Part shown: positions 42,295 to 51,750 of the stretch, piece by piece | Numbering within the stretch: the stretch's first letter is position 1 | Layout: each line of letters starts with the position of its first letter | Source of the DNA: Candidatus Gastranaerophilales bacterium | GTDB lineage: Bacteria; Cyanobacteriota; Vampirovibrionia; Gastranaerophilales; Gastranaerophilaceae | DNA length: 64,000 bases | Assembly: GCA_947624325.1 (NCBI GenBank) | Contig: CANQJT010000001.1 | Span: 434,001-498,000, forward strand | Direction of reading: 5' to 3' | The notes under the pieces: model-generated | Told to the model about the DNA's origin: nothing | Databases searched by the model: none | The model's input: the letters and a program-made list of their open reading frames with translations, nothing else | Program-made: the position numbers and the translations under genes

Positions 42295-44070
42295 ATGCAA
42301 AAAAACTTATTTAAAAGTAATTTTTTATTAAAAACAAATATACAATTTACAATATTACTTATAATACTTAATATTGCAGATTTTTATATTTCACAAGGGA
42401 ATAAAGACAAATTTACAATATTTTCATTCTTTATTAACTGTTCATTATTTTTTCTTTACAGAATAAAGCTTTCTGATTTAATAGGCAAATATTGGCTTAA
42501 TATAAAAAAAGAAATTTTATATATAAATTATCCTTTGTTAATTTCAGGATTTTTTATTCTGCTTTTTATTATATTACTTGCCAATATTGTAATTCTTGCA
42601 ATTATTAATAAAGACGCATTAAATTCCGCTTTTATATTGACATTATTTGTCAGCACACTGACAATGATTACACCTTCAATATTATTTTTAATATATATTT
42701 TTATTATCAATCCCGCCTTGATACTTCCTTCATACGAAAAAAATAAAAAAAAATCAGATATATTAATAATCTGCCTGTTTATTATATTTTTATCGGGTTC
42801 AATAATAAAATTTTCATCCGATGCAATTAACTCAATAACAGTTAACAAAAGGGAAAAATTTAAAGCAATAAAACTTCCGATTTCATATTCCTCAAAATAT
42901 TTAAAATACAAAGATTTAACCCAACAAAGAGTAAATATATTATCGCAAGATAAAATAGAAATTCCGCTGTACTACACGGCAGAAAGCTTTAAGTATAATA
43001 CATATGAAGAAGCAGATTTCTTTTGTAAATCAATAAATGCAAGAATTCCGAACCATATTGAAATTTACAATATAATATTCAACAGGTTTGACACCTTTGG
43101 CGAACAATATTATTGGACAAATAACTATGCGGGAAAATACAATTTAGTTTTGCATTTTAAAAATATGACATATGAAATTATTATGAAGCCAAAAAATATT
43201 ACTCCTGTTTTATACTGCATTTCTAATGATACTGTTAATTCAAACAGATTAATTGATAAAAAATATTTTTACAAAATTAAACCTGTAAAAGAAGAAAATA
43301 AAAAGGAATTCAAATTTCCGCCGGATATAAAAGAGATAAAGACCTCTATAGGCAGCACCCTTGAACTTACCCCTCAATTATTTACAAGAATGCCGATGGA
43401 AATAAGACATGTTAATTTTAGTGTAAGACATGTAAGTGAAGATATATTTAATTCATTAATTGCGGAAGGATATAATTACAACAGGCAAGCAAAACCAAAC
43501 CCTTATTATGAGTCATCGGAAACAGAAATTGAACAAAAAGTAAATTATAATGAAGACAATAAACAAATAAACTTATGTTATTTCCCGTTTACAGACTACA
43601 CCGGCATATCAAAACAAAATCAAATAGAGATTTGGAAACAAAGTTTCTGCTCACCTTCATTTGAAGTTATTAATCAAACACCCCTGTTAAAAGCAGGTTA
43701 TCAAAGAACATCATACTGTATGGCTGCAGGAGGAAGGATTACAAATATACCTGAACTTACCGCTATTCTCAAAACTTATCAAATTAATAATACAACAGCA
43801 AAATATTGGACAAATATAGACATAACCGATAATCAAGGTGAGAAACACCCGATTGCGGTACAATACCAAGGTTCGGGATTTATAATTCCGATAATTTCAA
43901 ATAAAGATGAACAAGCTTTTACATTTTGTATTAAAAAATCATCAAAGCCTTCTAAAATCATTGCTAACTACCAATCAAGATTTTATAATGAAAACGGCAG
44001 TTATTATGCTCAGAAAATCTGCCCTTCATGTGTATATTATGAAATGCCTGATACCGTTCTTTTGCAATAG
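42295..44070 (+). CDS. membrane protein with duplicated C-terminal extracytoplasmic module
   Basis: 591 residues. The first 170 hold five TM helices. The rest is predicted to be outside the inner membrane and contains two related modules. Module A is at about 216-300 (ADFFCKSINARIPNHIEIYN, YYWTN, ending PVLYCISND). Module B is at about 465-555 (SYCMAAGGRITNIPELTAIL, KYWTNIDI, ending FTFCIKKSS). Both run Cys, an R-I-(P/T)-N-x-x-E helix, a Y-W-T-N strand, and a final Cys, which could pair as disulfides. They resemble FGE-sulfatase/DUF1566-like lectin folds. No family is recognised for the whole protein. Divergent from kdsD. Confidence 0.7.
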   Translation: MQKNLFKSNFLLKTNIQFTILLIILNIADFYISQGNKDKFTIFSFFINCSLFFLYRIKLSDLIGKYWLNIKKEILYINYPLLISGFFILLFIILLANIVILAIINKDALNSAFILTLFVSTLTMITPSILFLIYIFIINPALILPSYEKNKKKSDILIICLFIIFLSGSIIKFSSDAINSITVNKREKFKAIKLPISYSSKYLKYKDLTQQRVNILSQDKIEIPLYYTAESFKYNTYEEADFFCKSINARIPNHIEIYNIIFNRFDTFGEQYYWTNNYAGKYNLVLHFKNMTYEIIMKPKNITPVLYCISNDTVNSNRLIDKKYFYKIKPVKEENKKEFKFPPDIKEIKTSIGSTLELTPQLFTRMPMEIRHVNFSVRHVSEDIFNSLIAEGYNYNRQAKPNPYYESSETEIEQKVNYNEDNKQINLCYFPFTDYTGISKQNQIEIWKQSFCSPSFEVINQTPLLKAGYQRTSYCMAAGGRITNIPELTAILKTYQINNTTAKYWTNIDITDNQGEKHPIAVQYQGSGFIIPIISNKDEQAFTFCIKKSSKPSKIIANYQSRFYNENGSYYAQKICPSCVYYEMPDTVLLQ

Positions 44071-44102
44071 TATGATACAATAATTAAAATGGGAGAAATA
44101 TT

Positions 44103-45833
44103 ATGACATATGAATTTAATTTATCCGTTGATGAACTTGAAAAAAGAACACATAAAGATTATTTAATAAGAAAACCATTATTAAAAGAAGATGCAGAAGA
44201 ATATCAGTCTTTAGCAGAAGGGGATAAAGAAGCACTAAAACATCTGTGCAAAGCAGCAAATTACGCAAATACAATTTACATGAAACAAGATAACGAATTA
44301 AATCTTCCTTTTCTTGATTTTATAAATGAAGAAATTAAAAAAGGCAGTAAACAAGCTGAATTAACCAAAATATTATTTACTGCACAATTGGGAATAATAG
44401 GTATAGACTCGGAATCTAATCCCGTAATACTTTTAAAAGGGGCAAAAGAATCAGACGGAAAAGCTTTTTATCCGAATGATTTAACAAAAGAAGAACTTCA
44501 CAATATATTAAAAGATATGCTTAAAAACGGTGAAAAAGAAGAAGTTGAAAAGATACTAAATCAAAGAACGATTGTAAAAAGAAACGGTAATAAACTAAAA
44601 GCGATTGACTATACCGAAGAATTTAAAGAAGAATTTAACAAAATAGCGGATGAGTTGGAAGCAGCCGCTAAAACATCAACCAATAATGATTTTAATGAAT
44701 ACTTAATATTGCAAGCTAAAGCACTAAGAGAAAATGACCCTATGCTTGATGCAAAAGCGGATAAAAAATGGGCATCATTGCAGGATACTCCTTTAGAATT
44801 TACCATTTCAAGAGAGCAATATGCTGATTTACTTACAGGTAGTGTTATTGAAGATGAAGAACTTAAAAAGCTTCTTGAAGCTAATAACATTACCGCAATT
44901 TCAAAAGATTCAATCGGGATAAGAGTCGGAATTGTAAATAAAAAAGGCACGGAAGATTTATTAAAAGTTAAGCATTACCTTCCTTTAATGGCAGAAAACA
45001 TGCCTTTAAAAGAACAATATGAGCAAAATATATCATCGGAAGAAGACAATCTTCAAACAATGGTAGATGTTGATATTGTTTCATTAAGAGGGGATGAAGG
45101 TTCATATCGTGGCGGAATAACAATTGCACAAAACCTTCCTAATAATGATAAACTCTCTCTTACCATTGGAGGCGGAAGAAGAAATGTATACCACAGACAA
45201 ATAAGAACAAGCAATTCACCTGAAGCAATAGAGCGAAGGAAAAAAAGATTAAATGCTACATTAAATCCCGAACTTCATAAATATTACAACCCTGAAGCCG
45301 ATCATTGGTTTACGATAGGACATGAAAATGTTCACTCCTTAGGACCAAAATCAGGCACGGAAGCACTTGGAAAATATAAAAATATAATAGAAGAAAATAA
45401 AGCCGACATGGGCTCACTTGCATTACTGGACTGTTTAACTAATGCCGGTGTTTATACGGAAGAAGAAAAAAAACAAATACTGGTTACATTCGGGGCAAAT
45501 TGTTTTTTAAAAGCGAAGCCCGAGCTTTCTCAAGCACATAGGGTAAGAACCGTTATGCAAGCTTATTTTTTTATTAAAGAAGGTGCAATATCAGTAAATA
45601 ATGAAGGCTTGATAGACATAAATATTGACAAAATGGTTAAAACTGCTAATAAAATGCTCACTGAAATTATCGAAGTTCAATTATCACAAGATTTTAATAA
45701 AGGCGAAGAATTTATTAACAAATATTTTAACTGGACTGATGATATTAATAAAGTATCACTAAAATTAAAAGAAATTGATAAAGCATTAAACGGAATGATA
45801 GAAACACCTTTATCAGATATTTTATGTAAATAA
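44103..45833 (+). CDS. M49-like (dipeptidyl peptidase III-related) zinc metallopeptidase
   Basis: 576 residues. The zinc site is seen at residues 405-435: GHENVHSLGPKSG (His407 and His411 as ligands, Glu408 as base), then an 18-residue gap to IIEENKAD (Glu430 or 431 as third ligand). This HExxH ... EExxAD arrangement is that of bacterial DPP III-like proteins. True DPP III has HExxGH. The N-terminal 400 residues would form the substrate lobe. No signal peptide, so cytoplasmic. GGGAG precedes the ATG. Substrate not known; peptide removal of two residues is known only for classical M49 enzymes. Confidence 0.75.
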   Translation: MTYEFNLSVDELEKRTHKDYLIRKPLLKEDAEEYQSLAEGDKEALKHLCKAANYANTIYMKQDNELNLPFLDFINEEIKKGSKQAELTKILFTAQLGIIGIDSESNPVILLKGAKESDGKAFYPNDLTKEELHNILKDMLKNGEKEEVEKILNQRTIVKRNGNKLKAIDYTEEFKEEFNKIADELEAAAKTSTNNDFNEYLILQAKALRENDPMLDAKADKKWASLQDTPLEFTISREQYADLLTGSVIEDEELKKLLEANNITAISKDSIGIRVGIVNKKGTEDLLKVKHYLPLMAENMPLKEQYEQNISSEEDNLQTMVDVDIVSLRGDEGSYRGGITIAQNLPNNDKLSLTIGGGRRNVYHRQIRTSNSPEAIERRKKRLNATLNPELHKYYNPEADHWFTIGHENVHSLGPKSGTEALGKYKNIIEENKADMGSLALLDCLTNAGVYTEEEKKQILVTFGANCFLKAKPELSQAHRVRTVMQAYFFIKEGAISVNNEGLIDINIDKMVKTANKMLTEIIEVQLSQDFNKGEEFINKYFNWTDDINKVSLKLKEIDKALNGMIETPLSDILCK

Positions 45834-45922
45834 AATAAAACATTACCTTAAAGAGTAGTTGAAAATACACTTAATCTGTGATAGTATTTTGGCATGGAAT
45901 ATTATGTGTAAAGGGGCTTTTC

Positions 45923-46153
45923 ATGAAAATTCAAGCAATAAATTCTATTCAAAGCTGTCAACCGATAAAACAAGTCGGATTTGCAAAAAAAGCAAAAAAG
46001 CCTGTCATTATTGAAAACCCTGCAAACGGTAAAGATTCCTTCACCTCCAATCAAACTACAACCGAACAAAAATATGATTTAGCTTGCCGTATAGCTGCAT
46101 ATTATAAAACACAATATGAAAATCTATTATTAAACGGCTATTGTGAAGCTTAA
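45923..46153 (+). CDS. small lineage-specific protein, unknown function
   Basis: 76 residues from ATG 45923, which has AAAGGGG at proper distance; an upstream in-frame start at 45878 adds an unlikely hydrophobic tail. N-terminus MKIQAINSIQSCQPIKQVGF then AKKAKK is similar to a short leader (FGxK-type) I associate with many gut Gastranaerophilales proteins. The C-terminal part is helical (YDLACRIAAYYKTQYENLLL). Function unknown. It lies between the M49-like and dprA genes on the same strand. Confidence 0.6.
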   Translation: MKIQAINSIQSCQPIKQVGFAKKAKKPVIIENPANGKDSFTSNQTTTEQKYDLACRIAAYYKTQYENLLLNGYCEA

Positions 46154-46202
46154 TTTTCTTTAACAAATGGACTATTAATTTTTTATATGTTATTTATTTT
46201 TT

Positions 46203-47303
46203 ATGAATAATAAAAAATATTGGTGTGCATTTTCAAGACTGACAAAGGCCGGTACTGCTTTTGTTAATACTCTTTATGCGCATTTTAAATCCATAGAACT
46301 TGCTTGGCATGCCGAGGAATATGATTTATGGAAAATAGAAGGACTAAGAAAAACATCTATTGAAAATTTTCTTGAAGAAAGGAAAAAAATTAATCCTGAT
46401 GAATGTATTGAATATATAGAAAAACGAGGAATTCAGTTCATTTGTCCGGAAGATAATAATTATCCGTATCTTCTAAAAAACATTTTTAATCCGCCTGCAG
46501 GACTTTTTGTATTAGGTGATTTAAACTCTTGTAATTTAGAAAGAACTCTTGCTGTTGTAGGTTCAAGAAAAGCAAGTGAAAATTCTAAAGCAGCATTGAG
46601 AAAAATTCTATCAGGTTTACATGATACGGATATCTGCATAGTTTCAGGAATGGCAGAAGGTATTGATACCGTTGCACATAGAACTGCCGTTGATAATAAT
46701 ATAAAAACAATAGCCGTACTGGGCGGAGGTTTTGACAGAATTTATCCGAAATCAAATGTAAAATTATTTAATCAAATAAAAGAAGGTGCAGGTGCGGTAA
46801 TTACTGAATATTGGTGCAGTGAAGATGCCCTAAGCTGGCATTTCCCGTTAAGAAACAGAATTGTATCAGGATTATCAAAAGGAGTTTTAGTAGCTGAAGC
46901 TGCAATAAAATCAGGTGCAATGATAACAGCTAAACTTGCACTTGAGCAGGGGAAAGAATTAATGTGCATGCCCGGATTAATATCAAACCCGAATACGGAG
47001 GGTGTATATAAGCTCATTAAAACAGGAGCCGCTGTTATAACAAATACAGAAGATATCTTAGATGCGCTAAACTGGCAAATTACCAAACAAAAAAGAGAGC
47101 AGGAGCCTGCTAAATCCAGTAACCAATATACACCTGAAGAACAACTTGTAATAGAATGCATAAAAAAAGATATGTTGACAATGGATGAGCTTATTTTAAA
47201 AACTAACTTGAATATAAATGATTTAATGGTAATATTAACAAAGTTAGAATTAAACGGAACGATTTCCGCACAGGATGGCGGAAAATACATCTCAATGGTA
47301 TAA
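46203..47303 (+). CDS. dprA: DNA processing protein DprA (Smf)
   Basis: RecA loader in natural transformation, binds single-stranded DNA. 366 residues. Seen: an N-terminal helix-hairpin-like part (1-70), the Rossmann-like DprA domain with VVGSRKAS, SGMAEGIDTVAHRTA, VLGGGFDRIYPKSN and FPLRNRIVSGLS, and a C-terminal winged helix (SNQYTPEEQLVIECI). The gene directly precedes topA, an arrangement common in bacteria. SD is weak. No other competence genes are in the window. Confidence 0.94.
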   Translation: MNNKKYWCAFSRLTKAGTAFVNTLYAHFKSIELAWHAEEYDLWKIEGLRKTSIENFLEERKKINPDECIEYIEKRGIQFICPEDNNYPYLLKNIFNPPAGLFVLGDLNSCNLERTLAVVGSRKASENSKAALRKILSGLHDTDICIVSGMAEGIDTVAHRTAVDNNIKTIAVLGGGFDRIYPKSNVKLFNQIKEGAGAVITEYWCSEDALSWHFPLRNRIVSGLSKGVLVAEAAIKSGAMITAKLALEQGKELMCMPGLISNPNTEGVYKLIKTGAAVITNTEDILDALNWQITKQKREQEPAKSSNQYTPEEQLVIECIKKDMLTMDELILKTNLNINDLMVILTKLELNGTISAQDGGKYISMV

Positions 47304-47310
47304 AGAAAAT

Positions 47311-49545
47311 ATGGCAAAGAAAAAAGAAAACATTTTGGTAATAGTTGAGTCGCCTGCGAAGTCAAAAACAATAAAAAAAATACTTGGCAGTTCATATGAA
47401 ATAGAAGCAAGTTACGGACATATTAGAGATTTTCCGCCGAAAGTACTGGGTTTTGACGTCCAAAATGATTTTACTCCGACTTTTGAAATTATTCCCGAAA
47501 AAAAAGCCGTAGTAAAAAAGTTAAATGATTTAGCTCAAAAATCAGATAAAGTATATCTAGCATCCGACCCTGACCGTGAAGGAGAAGCCATAGCTTGGCA
47601 TGTCAGGCAGGTTATTGATGTACCCGATGATAAAGTTTATCGTATAGAGTTTAACGAAATAACACCAAAAGCTGTAACCTATGCGGTAGAAAACCCCAGA
47701 CAAATTGATATGAAAAGGGTTAAGGCTCAGCAGACAAGACAAATATTGGACAGGCTAGTAGGCTACAAAATAAGCCCGGTTTTATGGGATAAAATGAGAA
47801 ATTACCATTTAAGTGCTGGAAGAGTTCAAAGTGTTGCACTTAAAATGATATGCGAAAGAGAAGATGAAATAAATGCTTTTACTCCTGTTGAATACTGGAC
47901 TATTTCCGCAGATTTATTAAAGGATAAATCCAAGTTTACGGCAGAACTTGCAAAATATAAAAATGCAAAAGCAGATATTAAAAATGAAGAAGAAGCATTA
48001 AAAATAGTTAAATATTTAAATGAAAAAGACAGAACATTTAATGTTTCCAAAATAACGAACCGAAATACTACAAGAAAGCCTACAGCCCCGTTTATAACCT
48101 CAACTCTTCAAAGAGAAGCAAGTAATAAACTCGGTTACGGTGTATCAAAGACAATGCAGATTGCACAAAAGCTGTATGAAGGTATAGATATAGGTGCTGA
48201 CGGCCCTGTCGGATTAATTACATATATGAGAACAGATTCTGTCAGAATATCCGATGATGCGCAGGCTTCCGCTAAAGATTTTATTATTGAAAATTACGGG
48301 GAAAAATATTATCCTAAAACTCCGAATAATTACGTCAAAAAATCAAAAAACGTACAAGATGCCCATGAAGCAATCAGACCTTCGTATATAGAAAGAACTC
48401 CAGAAAGCATTAAACAATACCTTACAAGTGAACAATATAATCTATATAAATTAATATGGAGCAAATTCATTGCTTCTCAAATGGAAAATGCTGCCGTAAA
48501 AAACACAACTGTTGATATAGAAGCAGGTGATTGCTTATTTAAAGCAGGGGTAAGTAAAATAACATTTGACGGATATTTAAAAATTTATAATGAAGATGAT
48601 GAAACTGAAATATCATCAAAAATCCCTGATTTAAAAGAAGGGGACAAATTAAAATTAAAAGAAATAATGCCCAAACAACATTTTACAAGTCCTCCGCCAA
48701 GATATACGGAAGCCTCGCTTGTAAAAGCTTTAGAAGAACACGGCATTGGCAGACCTTCAACTTATGCACCGATTATATCAAAAATTCAGCAGAAAAATTA
48801 TGTTGAAAAAATTGAAAAGGCACTCGCTCCGACAACTTTAGGCATGACATTGTGCAAACAATTAAATGAATATTTCAAAGACATAATGAACTATGAATTT
48901 ACCGCAAGAATGGAAACAAAACTTGATGACATTGCAGAAGATAAACTCAAATGGAATGACGTTATAAAAGATTTTTATATACCATTTATTCATACCGTAA
49001 CGGAAGCAAAAACAAATATGCAAAAAGTTACAATAGAATCTGATACGATTTGTCCTGCTTGCGGAAGCAAAATGGTTGTAAGAACCAGCAGATACGGTTC
49101 ACAATTTCTGGGTTGTTCAAAGTATCCCGAATGCAGAACAATGCTTCCTTTAAGCAAGGATGGACAAGTTTTACCGCAAAATCAAGAAACCGATGAAAAA
49201 TGTGAAAAATGTAATTCACCAATGGTTCAAAAAACAGGACCATACGGACAATACTTAGAATGCACAAACTCTGAATGCAAGCACAGAAAACGAATAATAA
49301 AATCAACAGGGGTAAAATGTCCTAAATGCGGAAAAGGTGAAATTATTTTCAAAAAATCAAAATACGGAAAAGTATTTTTCGGATGCAGCGAATACCCGAA
49401 TTGTGATTTCGTTTCCTGGAATGAACCGGTTGATGAAAGATGCCCCGAATGCGGTAATATACTTGTAAAAAAAGTTACAAAAAAAGAAAAGAAACTCGTA
49501 TGCTCTAACAAAAAATGTTCCTTTTCTAAAGAGATGGAAGAATAA
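47311..49545 (+). CDS. topA: DNA topoisomerase I
   Basis: Type IA topoisomerase, relaxes negative supercoils. Start 47311 (MAKKKENILVIVESPAKSK) is taken because it lies eight bases after the dprA stop; ATG 47275 overlaps dprA. About 744 residues. Seen: Toprim VIVESPAKSKTIKKILG and ASDPDREGEAIAWH, the active-site Tyr in TYMRTDSVRIS, and DAHEAIRP. The C-terminus has four Cys4 zinc ribbons, from CPACGSKM to CPECGNIL, the last rather divergent. A complete enzyme. Confidence 0.97.
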   Translation: MAKKKENILVIVESPAKSKTIKKILGSSYEIEASYGHIRDFPPKVLGFDVQNDFTPTFEIIPEKKAVVKKLNDLAQKSDKVYLASDPDREGEAIAWHVRQVIDVPDDKVYRIEFNEITPKAVTYAVENPRQIDMKRVKAQQTRQILDRLVGYKISPVLWDKMRNYHLSAGRVQSVALKMICEREDEINAFTPVEYWTISADLLKDKSKFTAELAKYKNAKADIKNEEEALKIVKYLNEKDRTFNVSKITNRNTTRKPTAPFITSTLQREASNKLGYGVSKTMQIAQKLYEGIDIGADGPVGLITYMRTDSVRISDDAQASAKDFIIENYGEKYYPKTPNNYVKKSKNVQDAHEAIRPSYIERTPESIKQYLTSEQYNLYKLIWSKFIASQMENAAVKNTTVDIEAGDCLFKAGVSKITFDGYLKIYNEDDETEISSKIPDLKEGDKLKLKEIMPKQHFTSPPPRYTEASLVKALEEHGIGRPSTYAPIISKIQQKNYVEKIEKALAPTTLGMTLCKQLNEYFKDIMNYEFTARMETKLDDIAEDKLKWNDVIKDFYIPFIHTVTEAKTNMQKVTIESDTICPACGSKMVVRTSRYGSQFLGCSKYPECRTMLPLSKDGQVLPQNQETDEKCEKCNSPMVQKTGPYGQYLECTNSECKHRKRIIKSTGVKCPKCGKGEIIFKKSKYGKVFFGCSEYPNCDFVSWNEPVDERCPECGNILVKKVTKKEKKLVCSNKKCSFSKEMEE

Positions 49546-49548
49546 ATT

Positions 49549-50400
49549 ATGTATAAATTTGGTTTAATCGGATACCCTTTATCACATTCAATGTCAAAAG
49601 TAATTCATGAAGCCGCTTTTAAATCCATTGGAGAAGAAGGTTCTTATGAAATACTTGAAACTCCGCCTGAGGATTTAGTTCCGAGAATAAAATATTTAAA
49701 ATCAAATAATTATCAAGGATTTAATGTAACAATCCCGTTAAAAGTGCCTGTAACATTATTTCTTTCCGAAGTTGATAATGTTGCCAATATTGCCAAAAGC
49801 TCAAATACAATAAAAATTCTGCCTGACGGAACTTTAATAGGATACAATACGGATGTATACGGATTTGTAGAAGCAATACCAAAAGAATTCAGAGGGCAAT
49901 TACAAGGTTCAACAACAGCTGTACTAGGAAACGGCGGAGCCGCAAGAGCTATTGGGGTCGGTCTTTCTATATTAAAAGTTAAAAGAATTGATTTCTTTGT
50001 AAGAAATATAATTAATGCAACATCTATGACGGAAGCTTTAAAAAAGAACTTTCCCACAGTTGAAATAAATTGCTATCAAATAGAAAGCCTTAAAGATTTA
50101 TCAAAATATTCAATGCTTGTAAATACAACTCCTATAGGAATGAGAGGGAAAGCAATGGGTTTATCGCCCGTTGAAGAAGATGTTGTTTCAACAATGAATA
50201 AACAAGGGATTATATATGATATAGTATATAATCCGCTTAAAACAGAATTAATAAAATATGCAAAGAAATATAAAATTAATACAATACAAGGACTTGATAT
50301 GCTTATTTATCAAGGGGCAAAAGCATTTGAAATATGGACGGGCAAAAAACCCGATGTATTAAAAATGAAAATAGCTGCACTGGAAGAAATGGCAGATTAA
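49549..50400 (+). CDS. aroE: shikimate dehydrogenase
   Basis: NADP-dependent reduction of 3-dehydroshikimate to shikimate, aromatic amino acid pathway. 283 residues. Seen: GLIGYPLSHSMSKVIHEAAF, the substrate-binding NVTIPLKVPV, the Rossmann loop GNGGAARAIGVGL, NTTPIGM, YDIVYNPLKTELI and GLDMLIYQGAKAFEIWTG. All are typical. It starts three bases after topA and ends in a four-base stop overlap (TTAA) with fliI on the other strand. Confidence 0.96.
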   Translation: MYKFGLIGYPLSHSMSKVIHEAAFKSIGEEGSYEILETPPEDLVPRIKYLKSNNYQGFNVTIPLKVPVTLFLSEVDNVANIAKSSNTIKILPDGTLIGYNTDVYGFVEAIPKEFRGQLQGSTTAVLGNGGAARAIGVGLSILKVKRIDFFVRNIINATSMTEALKKNFPTVEINCYQIESLKDLSKYSMLVNTTPIGMRGKAMGLSPVEEDVVSTMNKQGIIYDIVYNPLKTELIKYAKKYKINTIQGLDMLIYQGAKAFEIWTGKKPDVLKMKIAALEEMAD

Positions 50401-51746
50401 ATATCAACATCTTTCATCATTGAAATTAAAGTTGAAATTGTATTTTCCATAGTAACACTATCAGATGTCCGCTGTTGAAGAAATGCATTAATTTGAGGCA
50501 TAAGTTCAATAGCTATATCAAGTTTATGATTTGAACCTGCATTATACATACCTACATCAATCAGGTCTTTATTTTCACGGTACAAAGACATTAACTGACG
50601 CATTTTATAAGCTGCTTGTTTATGCTCTTCAGTTACAATTTCAGTAAATAAACGGCTTATACTGCCTAAAACATCAATAGCAGGATAATGATTCATTTCC
50701 GCAATTTTTCGTGATAAAAATATATGCCCGTCAACAATACCTCTTACGGTATCAACAACAGGGTCATTAATATCATCACCTTCCATAAGAACGGTATATA
50801 AAGCTGTAATAGAACCTCTGGGACTGTTACCGCTTCGTTCAAGGACTCTTTGAAGCCAAGAGAATATTGAAGGCGGATAACCTTTGATTGTAGGAGGTTC
50901 ACCAATAGACAGTCCTACTTCTCTTCCTGCCATTGCGCATCTTGTTACTGTATCTGTCATTAAGAAAACTTTTTTCCCTTTATCTCTAAAATACTCGCAT
51001 ACTGCAGTAGCGGATAAAAGACACTTTTGCCTGATTAACGGCGGCTGGTCACCTGTAGAGCATACGATTACGGACTTTCGCATACCTTCTTCGCCAAGTG
51101 AATTTTCAATAAATTCCTTAACTTCTCTGCCACGTTCACCAATCAGCGCAACTACATTGACATCTGCATCTGAATTTCTTGCAATCATACCGAGCATAGT
51201 ACTTTTACCTACACCCGAACCTGCGAACAGCCCCATTCTTTGACCTGCTCCGAGTGTCAGCATTGAATCTATAGCTCTTACACCCGTAGAAAACATTTGG
51301 GTTATAATAGGTCTATCGAATGCGCCGGGAGGAGGATTATCAATATTTGTCCATTCCGCACCTCTCGTATCCATAGGCTTTCCGTCAATAGGTTCACCCA
51401 AAGGGCTTATTAACCTGCCCAAAAGAAAATCACCTACCGGAATACTTATTGCTTTCCCTGTTGTCGTAACTAAACTTCCTTGACCAATTCCTGCTCCGTC
51501 ATATAATAACAGCAGCTGTGCATTTTCACCTTTAAAAGCAACAACCTCAGCAGGTTTCTTTTCACCTTGATAGTTCTCAATAAAGCATAAATCACCTATT
51601 TTCAGCCCGGGCAATTTAACTTCTACAGTTAACCCTAAAAGCTTAGATACACTGCCTTTATATGAATACAATTTTGTTGAATTAATTATTTCAAAGGCTT
51701 GTTTTTTAACAAATTCTATTGATTTTTCAGTTGATTGTTCAAGCAT
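50397..51746 (-). CDS. fliI: flagellum-specific ATPase FliI
   Basis: F1-beta-like ATPase of the flagellar type III export apparatus. Start 51746, four bases after the flhA stop, is chosen; an ATG at 51779 overlaps flhA. About 449 residues. Seen: Walker A GLFAGSGVGKSTMLGMIA, VALIGERGREVKEF, Walker B KVFLMTDTVTRCAMAGREV, GYPPSIFSWLQRVLERSGN split, and the C-terminal DVGMYNAGSNHKLDIAI. It works with FliH (encoded two genes up) to load substrates to FlhA. Last gene of the flagellar operon seen here. FliI over SctN by context. Confidence 0.94.
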   Translation of the reverse strand: MLEQSTEKSIEFVKKQAFEIINSTKLYSYKGSVSKLLGLTVEVKLPGLKIGDLCFIENYQGEKKPAEVVAFKGENAQLLLLYDGAGIGQGSLVTTTGKAISIPVGDFLLGRLISPLGEPIDGKPMDTRGAEWTNIDNPPPGAFDRPIITQMFSTGVRAIDSMLTLGAGQRMGLFAGSGVGKSTMLGMIARNSDADVNVVALIGERGREVKEFIENSLGEEGMRKSVIVCSTGDQPPLIRQKCLLSATAVCEYFRDKGKKVFLMTDTVTRCAMAGREVGLSIGEPPTIKGYPPSIFSWLQRVLERSGNSPRGSITALYTVLMEGDDINDPVVDTVRGIVDGHIFLSRKIAEMNHYPAIDVLGSISRLFTEIVTEEHKQAAYKMRQLMSLYRENKDLIDVGMYNAGSNHKLDIAIELMPQINAFLQQRTSDSVTMENTISTLISMMKDVDI

Positions 51747-51750
51747 AATC

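Noticed and set aside
46772-47410. 212-residue minus-strand ORF across dprA and topA
   Set aside because: Shadow frame of two strongly supported genes; composition Ser/Pro/Phe-rich as expected for antisense.
49028-49511. Minus-strand ORFs rich in Cys, Phe and His
   Set aside because: Antisense reading of the zinc ribbons of topA.
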